In this document: piece by piece, positions 6,749 to 6,832 of the stretch
How the letters are laid out: each line of letters starts with the position of its first letter
Numbering within the stretch: the stretch's first letter is position 1
NCBI GenBank assembly: GCA_019118725.1
Contig: DWYO01000181.1
Location: 1 to 6,832, forward strand
DNA: 6,832 nucleotides
Source: Candidatus Parabacteroides intestinavium
GTDB lineage: Bacteria > Bacteroidota > Bacteroidia > Bacteroidales > Tannerellaceae
Direction: 5' to 3'
Notes under the pieces: generated by a model
The model's database searches: none
Seen by the model: only the letters and a program-made list of their open reading frames with translations
What the model was told of the DNA's origin: nothing
Made by a program: the position numbers and the translations under genes

Positions 6749-6832
6749 GGCATTTTGCCTCCTTCTGCCAGCATCTTGCTTCCCGGCTTGCCTTGACGTA
6801 GCCCGCTACGCCTTCTGCAAGCCGAAAAGCAA
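6749..6832. repeat. compound inverted repeat at the right edge (probably a dispersed intergenic element, truncated)
   Basis: Three nested pairs of arms share a centre at about 6804: TTGCTT (6776-6781) with AAGCAA (6827-6832), CGGCTTGC (6784-6791) with GCAAGCCG (6817-6824), and CGTAGC (6797-6802) with GCTACG (6805-6810). Twenty of 28 possible pairs are perfect. Two small hairpins precede it, GGCA-TTT-TGCC (6749-6759) and AGCA-TCT-TGCT (6770-6780). CCTTCTGC-N-AGC occurs twice exactly 50 bp apart (6761 and 6811). The structure is cut off by the window edge. No transposase or coding sequence is visible. A dispersed palindromic repeat of the REP/MITE kind is the likeliest reading, by inference. 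Confidence 0.6.

Noticed and set aside
6688..6831. Minus-strand frame open from the right edge, 47 codons then TGA
   Set aside because: It runs through the inverted repeat and the waaA terminator and has low-complexity basic content. It is more likely repeat sequence read by chance than the end of a real gene, though the contig beyond the window would settle this.

Overview
The window looks like chromosome from a Bacteroidales gut-type bacterium, probably Bacteroides or Parabacteroides. The protein families, the lack of clear Shine-Dalgarno sites in front of the genes, and a TAnnTTTG-type -7 promoter box all point that way. The genus is inferred from recalled homologues and was not computed.

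The layout is two divergent gene pairs around an 87-108 bp A/T-rich intergenic region near 3788-3895. Leftward (minus strand) are a 7TM-HD phosphohydrolase of the PgpH type (1739-3787) and, directly after it, a secreted GHL10/DUF187 glycoside-hydrolase-like protein (240-1730), with almost no gap between them. Rightward (plus strand) are glutamyl-tRNA synthetase gltX (3896-5416) and, 21 bp later, the Kdo transferase waaA (5438-6685). A short GC hairpin with a T-tract follows waaA and probably terminates that transcript.

Three of the four genes concern the cell envelope. The PgpH-like protein probably turns over cyclic di-AMP, which is linked to turgor and wall homeostasis in other bacteria. 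The GHL10 protein resembles a peptidoglycan glycosidase family. WaaA adds Kdo to lipid A at the inner face of the inner membrane. gltX is a core translation gene that happens to lead the waaA transcript.

The flanks are non-coding as far as can be seen. Positions 1-28 may hold the last codons of a rightward gene. Positions 29-239 hold one perfect hairpin and a promoter-like box but no convincing gene. Positions 6731-6832 hold a long interrupted inverted repeat that runs off the window edge and looks like a dispersed intergenic repeat. I see no CRISPR array, tRNA, rRNA, insertion sequence or defence system. The window is mostly housekeeping sequence, and its least explained parts are the right-edge repeat and the coupling of the two leftward genes.
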